Made by a program: the position numbers and the translations under genes. 64,000 bases of DNA from Maribacter sp. PR1. Lineage in GTDB: Bacteria > Bacteroidota > Bacteroidia > Flavobacteriales > Flavobacteriaceae. Shown in pieces: positions 8,011 to 16,389 of the stretch (position 1 is the stretch's first letter; each line of letters begins with the position of its first letter). The notes beneath the pieces are model-generated. The model was not told the DNA's origin. It did not search any database and saw only the letters and a program-made list of their open reading frames with translations. Location of the stretch: positions 1 through 64,000 of the forward strand of contig NZ_JAQPCG010000006.1 in the NCBI RefSeq assembly GCF_028464145.1, read 5' to 3'.

Positions 8011-8193
8011 TTCCCTTTTCCATGACACCTACTGGTTTCACCATTTGTCACAACTAAACTCTCAGACGTCAAAATCCTGGGAATGGATGCAGAAAAAAAT
8101 ACCTTTAGTTTTTCCAATACAGTACAACCACTATATTTGGAGTAAGGTGGTTATCGAGATTATAGGACTACGATTTTGACTAACACCATACGT

Positions 8194-8520
8194 CTATAAC
8201 CCCTGCGTGTTTATTGTAGGTATCTCTACCTTTTTAACCAAAGAACAAAGGGTTAATCTCCAACACCCTCCCTGATATGACATGACTACCGTTATCCATG
8301 TCTGGGTTTCAATTAAAATCTTTTCATTCAATATAGAGAAGCCCAATCCTAAACTTTTGCCCATTGATGTACTGAAAATGTAACTTCGGTTTTCCGGTTC
8401 CCCTTCTGTCCCTACCCTTTGGCTACGACAGCCCAAGGCAAATTTGCCTATAAACAATACTATTTTAAAGTGCGACCTACAACTACCCGGGAAATTAAAA
8501 CTAGATTTTGAAACAATCAT
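8194..8520 (-). pseudogene. Decayed histidine-kinase ATPase-domain remnant
   Basis: The minus-strand frame contains VGTEGEPENRSYIFSTSM followed by GKSLGLGFSILNEKI (about 8332-8376 for the core). This echoes the G1 box, F box and G2 box of sensor-kinase HATPase domains ('DxGxGIPxEN', 'FxTS', 'GxGLGLSI'). Nothing before or after in this frame looks like a kinase, the H and N boxes are missing, and the C-terminal part reads as noise. If real, it is a leftover of a kinase that may once have partnered the orphan receiver at 7505. The evidence is one motif stretch only. Confidence 0.35.
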
Positions 8521-8728
8521 TAAACCTAATTAGGTTTTTCATAGCTCCTTTAATTTTACATTAAGCCACATTAACTCCTATTAACCTTTCCTTAGTCCAA
8601 AGTTGTCCGTTTCACCTCTAATTTCGCAAAAACAGTTGAGAAGCACTGTACGTTGGGTTCCTTCTAAAAAACTTATGATCGAACTTACATTACGCTCAAC
8701 ATAGTTATTGACCAACTAAAGATAAATT

Positions 8729-9745
8729 ATGAAAGACATTCCAATACCTGATTTTAGGATGAAATCCTATCATCAGGTTTTTAGGCCCCAATCGACTATT
8801 TTAAACCTGGCCGCCCTAATATTTACTTTCCTTATTACATCCAATATGATTTCCCAGACACCTACGGACGCCTTGATGATGCCATCAAGAAACGCTTGTG
8901 TTCTACTTAGTTATGATATGGGCAAGTTTGACCGATACTATGAGGGGGATTATTTAAGAGGGAATCAGACCATTGCCACGGTCAGTAGAAATACTTTTTT
9001 ACCCATGGCAGCCGTGAGCATTTTAGAAGATCTAGACCTATATTTGGGACTGCCCTATGTAAAGACAGAATCCTCCGAACCTAACGGGGGAAAGTTCGAA
9101 GGAGCCCAAGGGTTTCAAGACTTTGTGGTTGCCGTAAAATACAGGGCTTTAGAAAAGCAAATGGGCATTGGTAAATTGAGCCTTCTATCCACAATAGGAT
9201 TCTCTTCCCCTGCAACAAATTACCTATCTGACTACTTGCCTTATAGTATAGGTTTTGGAGCTCCCGAGTTTTCGTTAAGAGGTATTGCCCAATATGATTT
9301 CAACAATGGTTTATATATAAGGGGTATGGCCGGTCATTTATGGAGGGGTTATACGGAAGCCGAAAGGGATTACTATTACAACAATGGTAGTTATTATACT
9401 GCATGGATGGATGTTCCCAACGCATGGAACTTTGAAGGGGTGTTGGGCAAATGGTTTTTCAATTATACCCTAAAGGCGGAGCTAAGTTATTCGGCTCTTA
9501 AGTCGACCAGTGGCGACGACGTAAGGTTCTACAATGCGGCTCAGCCCACTAATAAAGTAGCGTTTGAACGTATAGGTGCTTCTTTGCAGTATTATATCCC
9601 TTCAATCAAAGGTCTGGGAGTAGTAGGCTACCACAGCCGTGTGGTCAATGGCCGAAATACGGCAAAAATGGCAAACACTGGATTTGGACTAACCTATCAA
9701 TTCAATTACCTAAAGGATAAAAAAAACATAGAGGATGAAAACTAA
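8729..9745 (+). CDS. Outer-membrane beta-barrel transporter-like protein
   Basis: This 338-residue protein has an N-terminal hydrophobic segment (about residues 24-42, ILNLAALIFTFLITSNMI) ending near SQTPTDA, which serves as signal peptide. The rest is rich in alternating aromatic/polar strands (FSLRGIAQYDF, GLYIRGMAGHLW, YTLKAELSYSAL, TGFGLTYQFNY) typical of a 10-14 strand barrel of the MetA-pathway/'transporter' type. A second ATG (8759) would trim ten residues. The gene overlaps the next one by 11 bases, so the two are translationally coupled. A role in passing small substrates or products of the adjacent haloperoxidase-like enzyme is inference. Confidence 0.7.
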   Translation: MKDIPIPDFRMKSYHQVFRPQSTILNLAALIFTFLITSNMISQTPTDALMMPSRNACVLLSYDMGKFDRYYEGDYLRGNQTIATVSRNTFLPMAAVSILEDLDLYLGLPYVKTESSEPNGGKFEGAQGFQDFVVAVKYRALEKQMGIGKLSLLSTIGFSSPATNYLSDYLPYSIGFGAPEFSLRGIAQYDFNNGLYIRGMAGHLWRGYTEAERDYYYNNGSYYTAWMDVPNAWNFEGVLGKWFFNYTLKAELSYSALKSTSGDDVRFYNAAQPTNKVAFERIGASLQYYIPSIKGLGVVGYHSRVVNGRNTAKMANTGFGLTYQFNYLKDKKNIEDEN

Positions 9746-11273
9746 ATATATATTTATAACAGCGATAATAGTCCTGGTTATTGCAAATTCCTGTCAGAAG
9801 GATTTACCCCAATACACAGAATTTAAAAGTTATACCTACACCGAAAATGATGAGACCGGCGGAAACTGGAACCCTGTTTTGTTGGAAAATGCCACGGCTA
9901 TAGACATTGCAGCACCTGAAGTAGTTACTTCCACCCAATATCAAGCTGAAATTGAAGATTTAAAGTCGAAAATTGCAAACATCAATGGCAATCAACGAAA
10001 TTCAATTGATTACTGGACCAACAATGCCGTAGTACGATGGAACGAAATTGCATTGGAATTGATTGCCAAGTATAATTTGATACCAGGACCCAATGAAGAT
10101 GGGTCCTATACATTGCCCAACCCTACTAATCCGGATGGGCCACCAGCTTTTCCCTTTGCGCACCCACCCTATGCCTGTAGGGCATTGGCCTATCTATCCG
10201 TGGCTCAGTTTGATGGTTTAATTTCCGCATGGCATTATAAATATCAATACAATAGGCCTGCCCCCTACCAACTTGACGAATCCATTAGTTATGCGTATGA
10301 GCCCAATGAAATACCCTCCTACCCATCAGATGGTGCGGTGTTGGCACGGGTATCCAAAAATATACTTACTGCCATGTTTCCATTGGAAGCCGAGTATCTA
10401 GAAAAGATGGAAAATGAGCATTTGGAAAGCCTGTTGCTATCTGGAGGAAATGTCAAAAGCGATATTGACGCAGGGGTTACCATAGCCAATACAGTGTCGC
10501 AAATTGCACTGGAAAGAGCGTCCAATGATGGGATGAAGAATGCACAGGCTCCAAAGGCGGTTTCTGATTCCATAAAAGCTGCGGCCTTTGAAAGGTTTGG
10601 ATGGCAATGGGACAATCTTGAACTACCGGTGCGCCCCGTTGGACTAACACCATTGTTCGGGAAAGTTACCATGTGGAACGTAGATGATGTGGAAAGTGTA
10701 CGTCCTATTCCACCACCAGCCTTGGACTCCGATGAATACCGAGATGACGTTGAAATTTTAAAAAATTACGCGGACAATATGACCGAAGAATATAGGGCCA
10801 TTGCTAATTTCTGGCAAGATGGTCTGGGTACCTACACCCCACCGGGACATTGGAATCGATTTGCAAATGAATTTATAGTGGAAAGCAAAATGAATCCGTT
10901 GAGAAGTGCCCGTACCATGGCCTATATGAATATGGCAATCATGGATGCTGGAATCAGCTGCTGGGATGCCAAATACTATTACCACTACCCCAGACCGATT
11001 CAGACGATTCCAGGTTTTAAAACCATAGCTGGAACTCCTAATTTCCCCAGTTATACCTCTGGACATAGCGTATTCTCCGCCGCAGCTTCCGAAGTATTGG
11101 CATATATTTTTCCCGAAAAGTCCGATTTGGTCAGAGGGTGGGCAGAAGAAGCGGCTATCTCTAGGGTATATGGAGGTATTCACTGGACCTTTGATGCCAC
11201 TGTGGGTACGGACCAAGGAAGAAATGTGGCACAATATACCATTGATGTCGCCAAATTGGATGGTGCAGATTAA
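9735..11273 (+). CDS. Vanadium-haloperoxidase/PAP2-type lipoprotein
   Basis: This 512-residue protein has a lipoprotein signal with cysteine at about residue 20 (IANSCQKD). Near the C-terminus it carries the full three-part PAP2/vanadium-haloperoxidase signature. That is K413-x6-R420-P421 (KYYYHYPRP), S442-G443-H444 in PSYTSGHS, and S476-R477-x5-H483-x3-D487 (SRVYGGIHWTFD). In this superfamily the residues bind vanadate (haloperoxidase) or phosphate (acid phosphatase), and the sequence alone does not separate the two. The length (over 500) and helical N-terminal half favour the haloperoxidase-like branch. It should sit on the outer membrane or face the periplasm. Confidence 0.85.
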   Translation: MKTKYIFITAIIVLVIANSCQKDLPQYTEFKSYTYTENDETGGNWNPVLLENATAIDIAAPEVVTSTQYQAEIEDLKSKIANINGNQRNSIDYWTNNAVVRWNEIALELIAKYNLIPGPNEDGSYTLPNPTNPDGPPAFPFAHPPYACRALAYLSVAQFDGLISAWHYKYQYNRPAPYQLDESISYAYEPNEIPSYPSDGAVLARVSKNILTAMFPLEAEYLEKMENEHLESLLLSGGNVKSDIDAGVTIANTVSQIALERASNDGMKNAQAPKAVSDSIKAAAFERFGWQWDNLELPVRPVGLTPLFGKVTMWNVDDVESVRPIPPPALDSDEYRDDVEILKNYADNMTEEYRAIANFWQDGLGTYTPPGHWNRFANEFIVESKMNPLRSARTMAYMNMAIMDAGISCWDAKYYYHYPRPIQTIPGFKTIAGTPNFPSYTSGHSVFSAAASEVLAYIFPEKSDLVRGWAEEAAISRVYGGIHWTFDATVGTDQGRNVAQYTIDVAKLDGAD

Positions 11274-11299
11274 GACATTCAAAAAAGAAATTCTTTAGA

Positions 11300-13948
11300 A
11301 TGAAATTCAAAAGCTTACGAAAATTAAACCTTTTAACACTGGCAATTTTTACCCAAAATTTTCTTGTTTCGCAAGTCTTGGTCACTGGAACGGTAGTCGA
11401 TGGAGAAAATAAGGAACCCCTCTTAGGTGCACAGGTCATTATTGACTCGATCACAGGAACATTGACCGACAACCACGGCTTTTTTAAAATCTCTCTAGAG
11501 GAAGGCGAATACACGGCAACAATAACTTATCTAGGCTTTGAGAAAAAAAATATTACTATAAATACTCGTGAACCGGATATAGGAACTATTGTCTTGCAAC
11601 TGAGCAATACCACCCTTGAAGAAGTTATAGTGAGTGCATCGGCGAAAAGTTTTAAAGAAGACTTTAAAGGAAGTAATTTCAGAATTGCGCCCGCCACCCT
11701 GACCAATAGAAACCCATTGAGTACGGAAGAACTATTGAAAACCGTTCCCGGAGTAAATATCGTTGGGGACATGGGACTTTCCAACCGACCCAATATAAGT
11801 GTTCGTGGTTCTTGGGGAAGACGTTCCAAAAAAGTATTGTTAATGGAGGATGGAACACCCTCCGCTCCTGCGCCCTATATTGCACCGGGCGCCTATTACA
11901 ATCCTGTTAGCGACAGAATTACGGCGATAGAGGTATACAAAGGAGCGGATATGCTAAGGTATGGTCCCAATAACATGTATGGAGCCATAAATTATATTAC
12001 AGCACTTCCTCCACAAAAATCAAAATTGCGATTGAAATTAATTGGAGGCCAACGAAATTATCAAACCGGACTTATTTCTTATGGGGGAACATGGAACAAT
12101 TTGGGGGCCTTGGTAGAAGGGGTCTACAAAAAGTTTGATGGTTTCACGGATAATTCTTCCGTAGAAGTTTTGAACTTGAACGCCAAAGTATTCGCAAAAC
12201 TCTCCAATAATCAATCCCTTTACTTTAAGGTAAGTGGACAATCCGAGGACAACCAGGCCTCACTAAGTTCGCAGACCCCTTTTACATTTGAAACCGACCC
12301 TACACAAAATCCCTTGGATGCAGATCAATTCACTATGAGAAGGTATGGGTTGGATATTATACACAAATGGCTACCTACCGACAATCTCAGCTTTACTTCA
12401 AAGGCATATGCAAGTGATTTTGAGCGCGATTGGTGGCGTCAGGTAACAACAAAAATTAGGACTTCAGAATTGCAAAATTATGTTGGCGATGATATTTTTA
12501 ATGACCGCTATAACTATCTGAATAATACAACCTTCAATGAAGAGGACTATGTCATTGTTGGTAGAATAGATGACGGGAAGGAAAGCACGACGGATAGTAG
12601 ATGGACTTATACCGTTTCTGGTATCAAGGAGACCATGAAGTTACAGTATACGCTTTTTGAAGCTACTCAGCAATTGGAATCGGGTCTAAATTTGCATAGA
12701 GAGACCTTTAAAGACCGTTTCCTTATAGCCCAGAATAGCCGCTGGGCAAGAAGCGGGGACACATCTACAGATCTTTGGTACCGCCTATGGTCATTGAACG
12801 GATATCTAAGAAATGAAATAACTATTCAAAATTGGAGCATAACGCCTATACTTCGTTTTGAACATGTGGACATGTACCGACAAAATCTAATTGCCTTGGC
12901 ACAAGAACCCTACCTTAAAAATATAGAAGAAGGAAGGGAACCGAATATTTATAATCAGTTTTTGCCAGGTATCACCTTGGAATACAGAATGTCCAATGGA
13001 GATCTTTACGGTAGTATCTATGAGGGTATGATAGCCCCTTCAAAAGTATTTGGTTTTTTAGTTGAACAGGACGGAATTGTTACCAATCCACTTTCTGGTG
13101 AGAACATTAATATTGAACCAGAATTAAGCTGGAATAGAGAAATAGGTTGGAGGGGAGAATTATTTCAAAATCGATTAGATGGTCAATTGACCTATTTTAA
13201 CAATACGAGTCGTAATTTCTATGCAGGCGGAAGAAATGAAGTCTTTAACGAATTGGGAAAAATAAATGTTCAGGGAGTTGAATTGGCCCTAGGATTGGAT
13301 GTACTACAAGGTAATGAACACAAATTACGGTTTTCAGGGAATATGAACCTTATGAAATCGAAAGTACTGGAAGGCAAATTGGAGGATAAGGATTTATTTT
13401 CCCAAGTAATCCATAGCGCTTCAACAGAAATGGAATATATCAATAAAGTAAATAACAATAGAAACGCCTATGACATTTACGTATCGGATGGTACGGGAGG
13501 AGAAACACTGATTACAGATCAAAATATTGATTCTGGAACCTTCCAAAATATGGTGAAGAGTGTTATTAAATTTGGAAATCAGGGCGTATCGGATGGTGAG
13601 GCACCCTATACCCCACTCGTGACCGCCAATTTTGGATTGAATTATAATTATAAAAGAATATCGTTGGGTGTTAGCGGGAATTTAGTGGGAAGTCAATATA
13701 CCGAGTTCCATAATTTCGACCAGGAATCGGCGGACGGTGCCATAGGAAAACTATCCTCATATAAGACCTTTGATTTCTATATAAACTATGATTTTGAACT
13801 AGGCAACGGCATAGACTTGAATGCCTTTATTAATGGAAAAAATATTACGGATGAGATTTATAGGGCCTCAAGATTAAACCGAGCTACCTCGGGCATTTTT
13901 GGGGGTGGATTTCGACAGATAATTTTTGGATTGAATTTTGCCATTTAA
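11300..13948 (+). CDS. TonB-dependent receptor, FecA-like
   Basis: This 882-residue outer-membrane receptor has a signal peptide (to about residue 24), then a carboxypeptidase-regulatory-like domain (about 27-105, GTVVDGENKEPLLGAQV, TYLGFEKK). A plug follows (about 125-240, STEELLKTVPGVNI, SVRG, KVLLMEDGTP, IEVYKGADMLRYGPNNMYGAINYIT), then a large barrel to the C-terminus. It lacks an adjacent SusD partner and anti-sigma/ECF pair, and resembles ferric-chelate (FecA) receptors more than glycan receptors. It begins 26 bases after the haloperoxidase-like gene, so the three genes form an operon. The ligand could be a metal chelate. TonB-driven import of vanadate or iron complexes is only a guess. 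Confidence 0.88.
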   Translation: MKFKSLRKLNLLTLAIFTQNFLVSQVLVTGTVVDGENKEPLLGAQVIIDSITGTLTDNHGFFKISLEEGEYTATITYLGFEKKNITINTREPDIGTIVLQLSNTTLEEVIVSASAKSFKEDFKGSNFRIAPATLTNRNPLSTEELLKTVPGVNIVGDMGLSNRPNISVRGSWGRRSKKVLLMEDGTPSAPAPYIAPGAYYNPVSDRITAIEVYKGADMLRYGPNNMYGAINYITALPPQKSKLRLKLIGGQRNYQTGLISYGGTWNNLGALVEGVYKKFDGFTDNSSVEVLNLNAKVFAKLSNNQSLYFKVSGQSEDNQASLSSQTPFTFETDPTQNPLDADQFTMRRYGLDIIHKWLPTDNLSFTSKAYASDFERDWWRQVTTKIRTSELQNYVGDDIFNDRYNYLNNTTFNEEDYVIVGRIDDGKESTTDSRWTYTVSGIKETMKLQYTLFEATQQLESGLNLHRETFKDRFLIAQNSRWARSGDTSTDLWYRLWSLNGYLRNEITIQNWSITPILRFEHVDMYRQNLIALAQEPYLKNIEEGREPNIYNQFLPGITLEYRMSNGDLYGSIYEGMIAPSKVFGFLVEQDGIVTNPLSGENINIEPELSWNREIGWRGELFQNRLDGQLTYFNNTSRNFYAGGRNEVFNELGKINVQGVELALGLDVLQGNEHKLRFSGNMNLMKSKVLEGKLEDKDLFSQVIHSASTEMEYINKVNNNRNAYDIYVSDGTGGETLITDQNIDSGTFQNMVKSVIKFGNQGVSDGEAPYTPLVTANFGLNYNYKRISLGVSGNLVGSQYTEFHNFDQESADGAIGKLSSYKTFDFYINYDFELGNGIDLNAFINGKNITDEIYRASRLNRATSGIFGGGFRQIIFGLNFAI

Positions 13949-13972
13949 TGCCTCAAGGGGGCTTCCTTAAAA

Positions 13973-14224
13973 TTAATATCGGGATTCATGTTTCAATTTT
14001 GAAATTTCGGTCAAGGTGGATTTTATTAAGGTTTTCAATTGTTTTCTTTTTTCCCTACAACTTACATGGTCGAAATCAAATTTGGATCTGCTAATGAGCC
14101 TATTGCAATATTCTAATCGGGTAGAAAGAGGTAAATGGGATATGGCTTTGGCATAAATATCGTCCAATTCAACCAAAGGGAGTTCTTTAGAATTGAAAAA
14201 TTTGATTTGTTGGAGTAATCTCAT
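13973..14224 (-). CDS. Small hypothetical protein (83 aa)
   Basis: I do not recognise this protein. It is helical, basic and soluble (MRLLQQIKFFNSKELPLVELDDIY, then REKRKQLKTLIKSTLTEISKLKHE), with two cysteines and no signal peptide. It is convergent with the TonB receptor gene, which ends 24 bases away. It lies at the inferred edge of the accessory region, just inside the tRNA fragment. Codon-like composition is reasonable, but I have no independent support that it is expressed. Confidence 0.45.
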   Translation of the reverse strand: MRLLQQIKFFNSKELPLVELDDIYAKAISHLPLSTRLEYCNRLISRSKFDFDHVSCREKRKQLKTLIKSTLTEISKLKHESRY

Positions 14225-14509
14225 TAAAGCATCACCTTTCCACTATAATAATTGCCACAAGAAGTTTGCCAAATTAAATCAATGTGTGGTACTGAAATTA
14301 TTTTCCAATAATGTTGACCTTACTTAGGAGTTTCAAATTGACATAATCACACAATAGATTCTAAAAAATATGTTCTAATATGGTTTTAAATTATTAAATT
14401 TAGAATCTAAGTCAATGTAGAAATAGAGCACACGCTACCGCATACGATTTTGGCGAAAAATTGAAGACCAACCTCTGGGAAGCCCCATAAATAGGGTTTT
14501 ATATCGAAT

Positions 14510-14552
14510 TCATAACCCGGAGGCCGAGGGTTCAAGCCCCTCTCCGCTACCA
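14510..14552 (+). other. 3' part of a Met-type (CAT) tRNA gene: likely integration scar (att)
   Basis: The segment starts with an anticodon loop TTCATAA (anticodon CAT) and continues CCCGG (3' anticodon stem). The T stem-loop GAGGG-TTCAAGC-CCCTC and an acceptor 3' strand with terminal CCA (TCCGCTACCA) follow. Upstream there is no matching 5' acceptor strand, no D arm and no 5' anticodon stem; homology to a tRNA stops at the anticodon loop. CCC at 39-41 suggests an initiator-type tRNA. Such 3' fragments arise when a tyrosine-recombinase element integrates into a tRNA gene. The orientation implies that the element, with the intact tRNA gene at its far end, lies to the left. Confidence 0.7.
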
Positions 14553-14564
14553 ATAAACAAAGAA

Positions 14565-14597
14565 AAAACCCAAGATTAAGGTCTTGGGTTTTCTATT
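14565..14597 (+). terminator. Factor-independent terminator after the tRNA fragment
   Basis: An 11-base perfect inverted repeat, AAAACCCAAGA-TTAAGG-TCTTGGGTTTT, begins 13 bases after the CCA of the tRNA fragment and ends in a short T tract. It was presumably the terminator of the original tRNA gene and remained next to the 3' fragment after integration. Confidence 0.75.
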
Positions 14598-14895
14598 TGC
14601 TACAATTTAAAAATCGATCTAGATTTCCCTCTAAGGATTTAAGAATATCACATTTTACCTTTTAACCAGGTTCTAGTTTCTTAAGCCATGAAGTATAGGC
14701 GCTATTTAAAATGCTCGCCTTTTCTTACATTTAAATAAATTGAAACTATAGGTATCATTTAATCATCTCAAAATTTTGTGCAAATTAGTGTTAGAAATCT
14801 GTTTTTTTCTTTTTTATGAATTGCACCTTAGTTGACTAGTAAAATACATGCCTTTTCAGTAAATTACTGCAAAAAATAGATCAAAGTTCACGTGA

Positions 14896-15798
14896 ATGAA
14901 TTTTATAGATTATTACAAAATTTTAGGGCTTGATAAATCAGCTACCGAAAAGGAAATCAAATCTGCTTATCGTAAACTGGCAAGAAAACATCATCCTGAT
15001 TTAAATCCCAACAATACTGAGGCCGAAGAAAAATTCAAACAAATAAATGAGGCCCATGCAGTATTAAGCGACTCGGAGAAACGCAAGAAGTATGATCAGT
15101 ACGGTAAAGACTGGCAACATGCCGAAGAGTTTGAAAAAGCTAGGTCGCAGAGACAAAGCCAGTCGAATCAAAATAATTATAGGCAGTATACTTATACGGG
15201 TAATCAAGAGAGTGATTTCTCTGACTTTTTTGAGTCTATGTTCGGTGGAGGCGGCGGATTCAGTGGCCAACAAAAATCAACTAAGTTTAGGGGGCAGGAT
15301 TATAATGCGGAACTTCGTCTAAATCTGACAGAGGTACTTGAAAATCATAAAAGAACACTTACCATAAATGGTAAAAATATTAGAATTACAATTCCTGCTG
15401 GAATTGAGGATGGGCAAACGATAAAAATTAAAGGTTATGGAGGTGACGGAATACAAGGAGGTCCAAAAGGAGATTTGTACATAACTTTTTCCCTTTTAAA
15501 CAATACTTCGTTTAAAAGAGATGGCGCCAATCTATATAAAACCATAGAAATTCCTTTAACCAAAGCTATTTTAGGTGGTGAGATTATTGTGGAAACCCTA
15601 TCGGGTAAAGTAAAGTTAAAAGTTCAGCCTGGTACACAAAATGGCACTAAAATAAAATTGAAAGGAAAAGGTTTTCCCATCTATAAAAAAAATGGATTTG
15701 GAGATCTTTTTATCACCTTTAGCCCCAAAATACCAACGAATTTAACAGAGCAACAAAAAAAGCTATTTGAGGAATTAGAAAATACCGGTCTTAAATAA
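14896..15798 (+). CDS. cbpA: Curved-DNA-binding J-domain protein CbpA-like
   Basis: This 300-residue co-chaperone has an N-terminal J domain (residues about 4-70) with the HPD motif at His33-Asp35. A Gly/Phe-containing linker follows ([16 protein letters not shown]), then two DnaJ C-terminal substrate-binding domains (about 125-295; [39 protein letters not shown]). The CxxCxGxG zinc modules of canonical DnaJ are absent, which places it with CbpA. It stimulates DnaK ATPase in the cytoplasm. The next gene, six bases downstream, encodes the CbpM-type modulator, which supports the assignment. Confidence 0.9.
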   Translation: MNFIDYYKILGLDKSATEKEIKSAYRKLARKHHPDLNPNNTEAEEKFKQINEAHAVLSDSEKRKKYDQYGKDWQHAEEFEKARSQRQSQSNQNNYRQYTYTGNQESDFSDFFESMFGGGGGFSGQQKSTKFRGQDYNAELRLNLTEVLENHKRTLTINGKNIRITIPAGIEDGQTIKIKGYGGDGIQGGPKGDLYITFSLLNNTSFKRDGANLYKTIEIPLTKAILGGEIIVETLSGKVKLKVQPGTQNGTKIKLKGKGFPIYKKNGFGDLFITFSPKIPTNLTEQQKKLFEELENTGLK

Positions 15799-15804
15799 CG
15801 AAAC

Positions 15805-16098
15805 ATGAAAAATTCCACATTCATATACATAGAAGAATTCTGCACTATTCACAATATTGAGACTTCACTTGTTCACCAACTTGTGGAATTTGAAATATTG
15901 ACTCTTAAAAAAACGGATAATAAAGAAGTCATTGAATTAGAAGAACTTCCTAAGCTTGAAAAAATGGTAAGGCTTCATCAGGAATTGGAAATTAACCCAC
16001 AAGGATTACAAGCTATTCATCACCTATTAGAGCAAGTAAACAAGCTACAAGAAGAAATTTTGGCACTTCGAAGAAAGTTGAATCGATTCGAAGAATAA
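15805..16098 (+). CDS. cbpM: Chaperone modulator CbpM-like
   Basis: This 97-residue protein is predicted as a small MerR-like helical protein: an N-terminal part (YIEEFCTIHNIETSLVHQLVEFEIL) and a C-terminal leucine-rich coiled coil (LLEQVNKLQEEILALRRKLNRFEE). This matches CbpM, which binds the J domain of CbpA and blocks its activity. It lies in one operon with the cbpA-like gene. Confidence 0.85.
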   Translation: MKNSTFIYIEEFCTIHNIETSLVHQLVEFEILTLKKTDNKEVIELEELPKLEKMVRLHQELEINPQGLQAIHHLLEQVNKLQEEILALRRKLNRFEE

Positions 16099-16389
16099 TA
16101 ACTAATCCACATCTTTAATCTTACCGTGGGACCGTACATTTTACATTCAAACTGTTACTATTGGAAAGCAATGTTTTAGATTAAAAATAATCTTTAACTC
16201 ATATGGTGCTATAGTTTTTCCATTAAGCCAAACCTTGGGACTGAAAAATAAGGGGTTACTCTGATATTAGAGCGAAACATCCCGCCCACATTAACATTAT
16301 CGGTGCCAGTGTATCATTTTTTTTAAGACAAATAAAAAATAAATATTAATTTTATGGATTAACTATAAACCGGATTTTTTTAAACACTA

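Larger units (their letters stand above)
7910..8728. other. Gene-poor stretch with repeat copy and kinase remnant
   Basis: No intact gene is supported in these 819 bases. It contains the second copy of a short repeat (7985-8010) and a minus-strand remnant resembling a histidine-kinase ATPase domain (8194-8520). From 8521 it has an AT-rich leader containing TAATTTCG (near 8617), a near match to the TAnnTTTG promoter box, which may serve the barrel/haloperoxidase/TonB cluster that starts at 8729. Confidence 0.5.
14225..14895. other. Intergenic boundary between accessory and core regions
   Basis: These 671 bases contain no protein gene. They hold a tRNA 3' fragment (14510-14552), then a factor-independent terminator (14565-14597). 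The rest is AT-rich leader upstream of the cbpA-like gene. No integrase gene is present on this side. Confidence 0.6.

Noticed and set aside
7985-8179. 64-residue plus-strand frame near the repeat copy
   Set aside because: It begins inside the repeat, has no recognisable pattern and overlaps a region that looks like decayed DNA.
10758-11282. 174-residue minus-strand frame inside the haloperoxidase-like gene
   Set aside because: Antisense to a gene with a complete catalytic signature, and the product resembles no family.
13950-13966. GCCTC-AAG-GGGGC hairpin between the TonB receptor and 83-residue gene
   Set aside because: Stem includes a G-T pair, the loop is only three bases and the T run is short, so I do not call it a terminator.
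14440-14552. Full tRNA gene at the CAT fragment
   Set aside because: No 5' acceptor strand, D arm or 5' anticodon stem is present upstream, so only a 3' fragment is supported.
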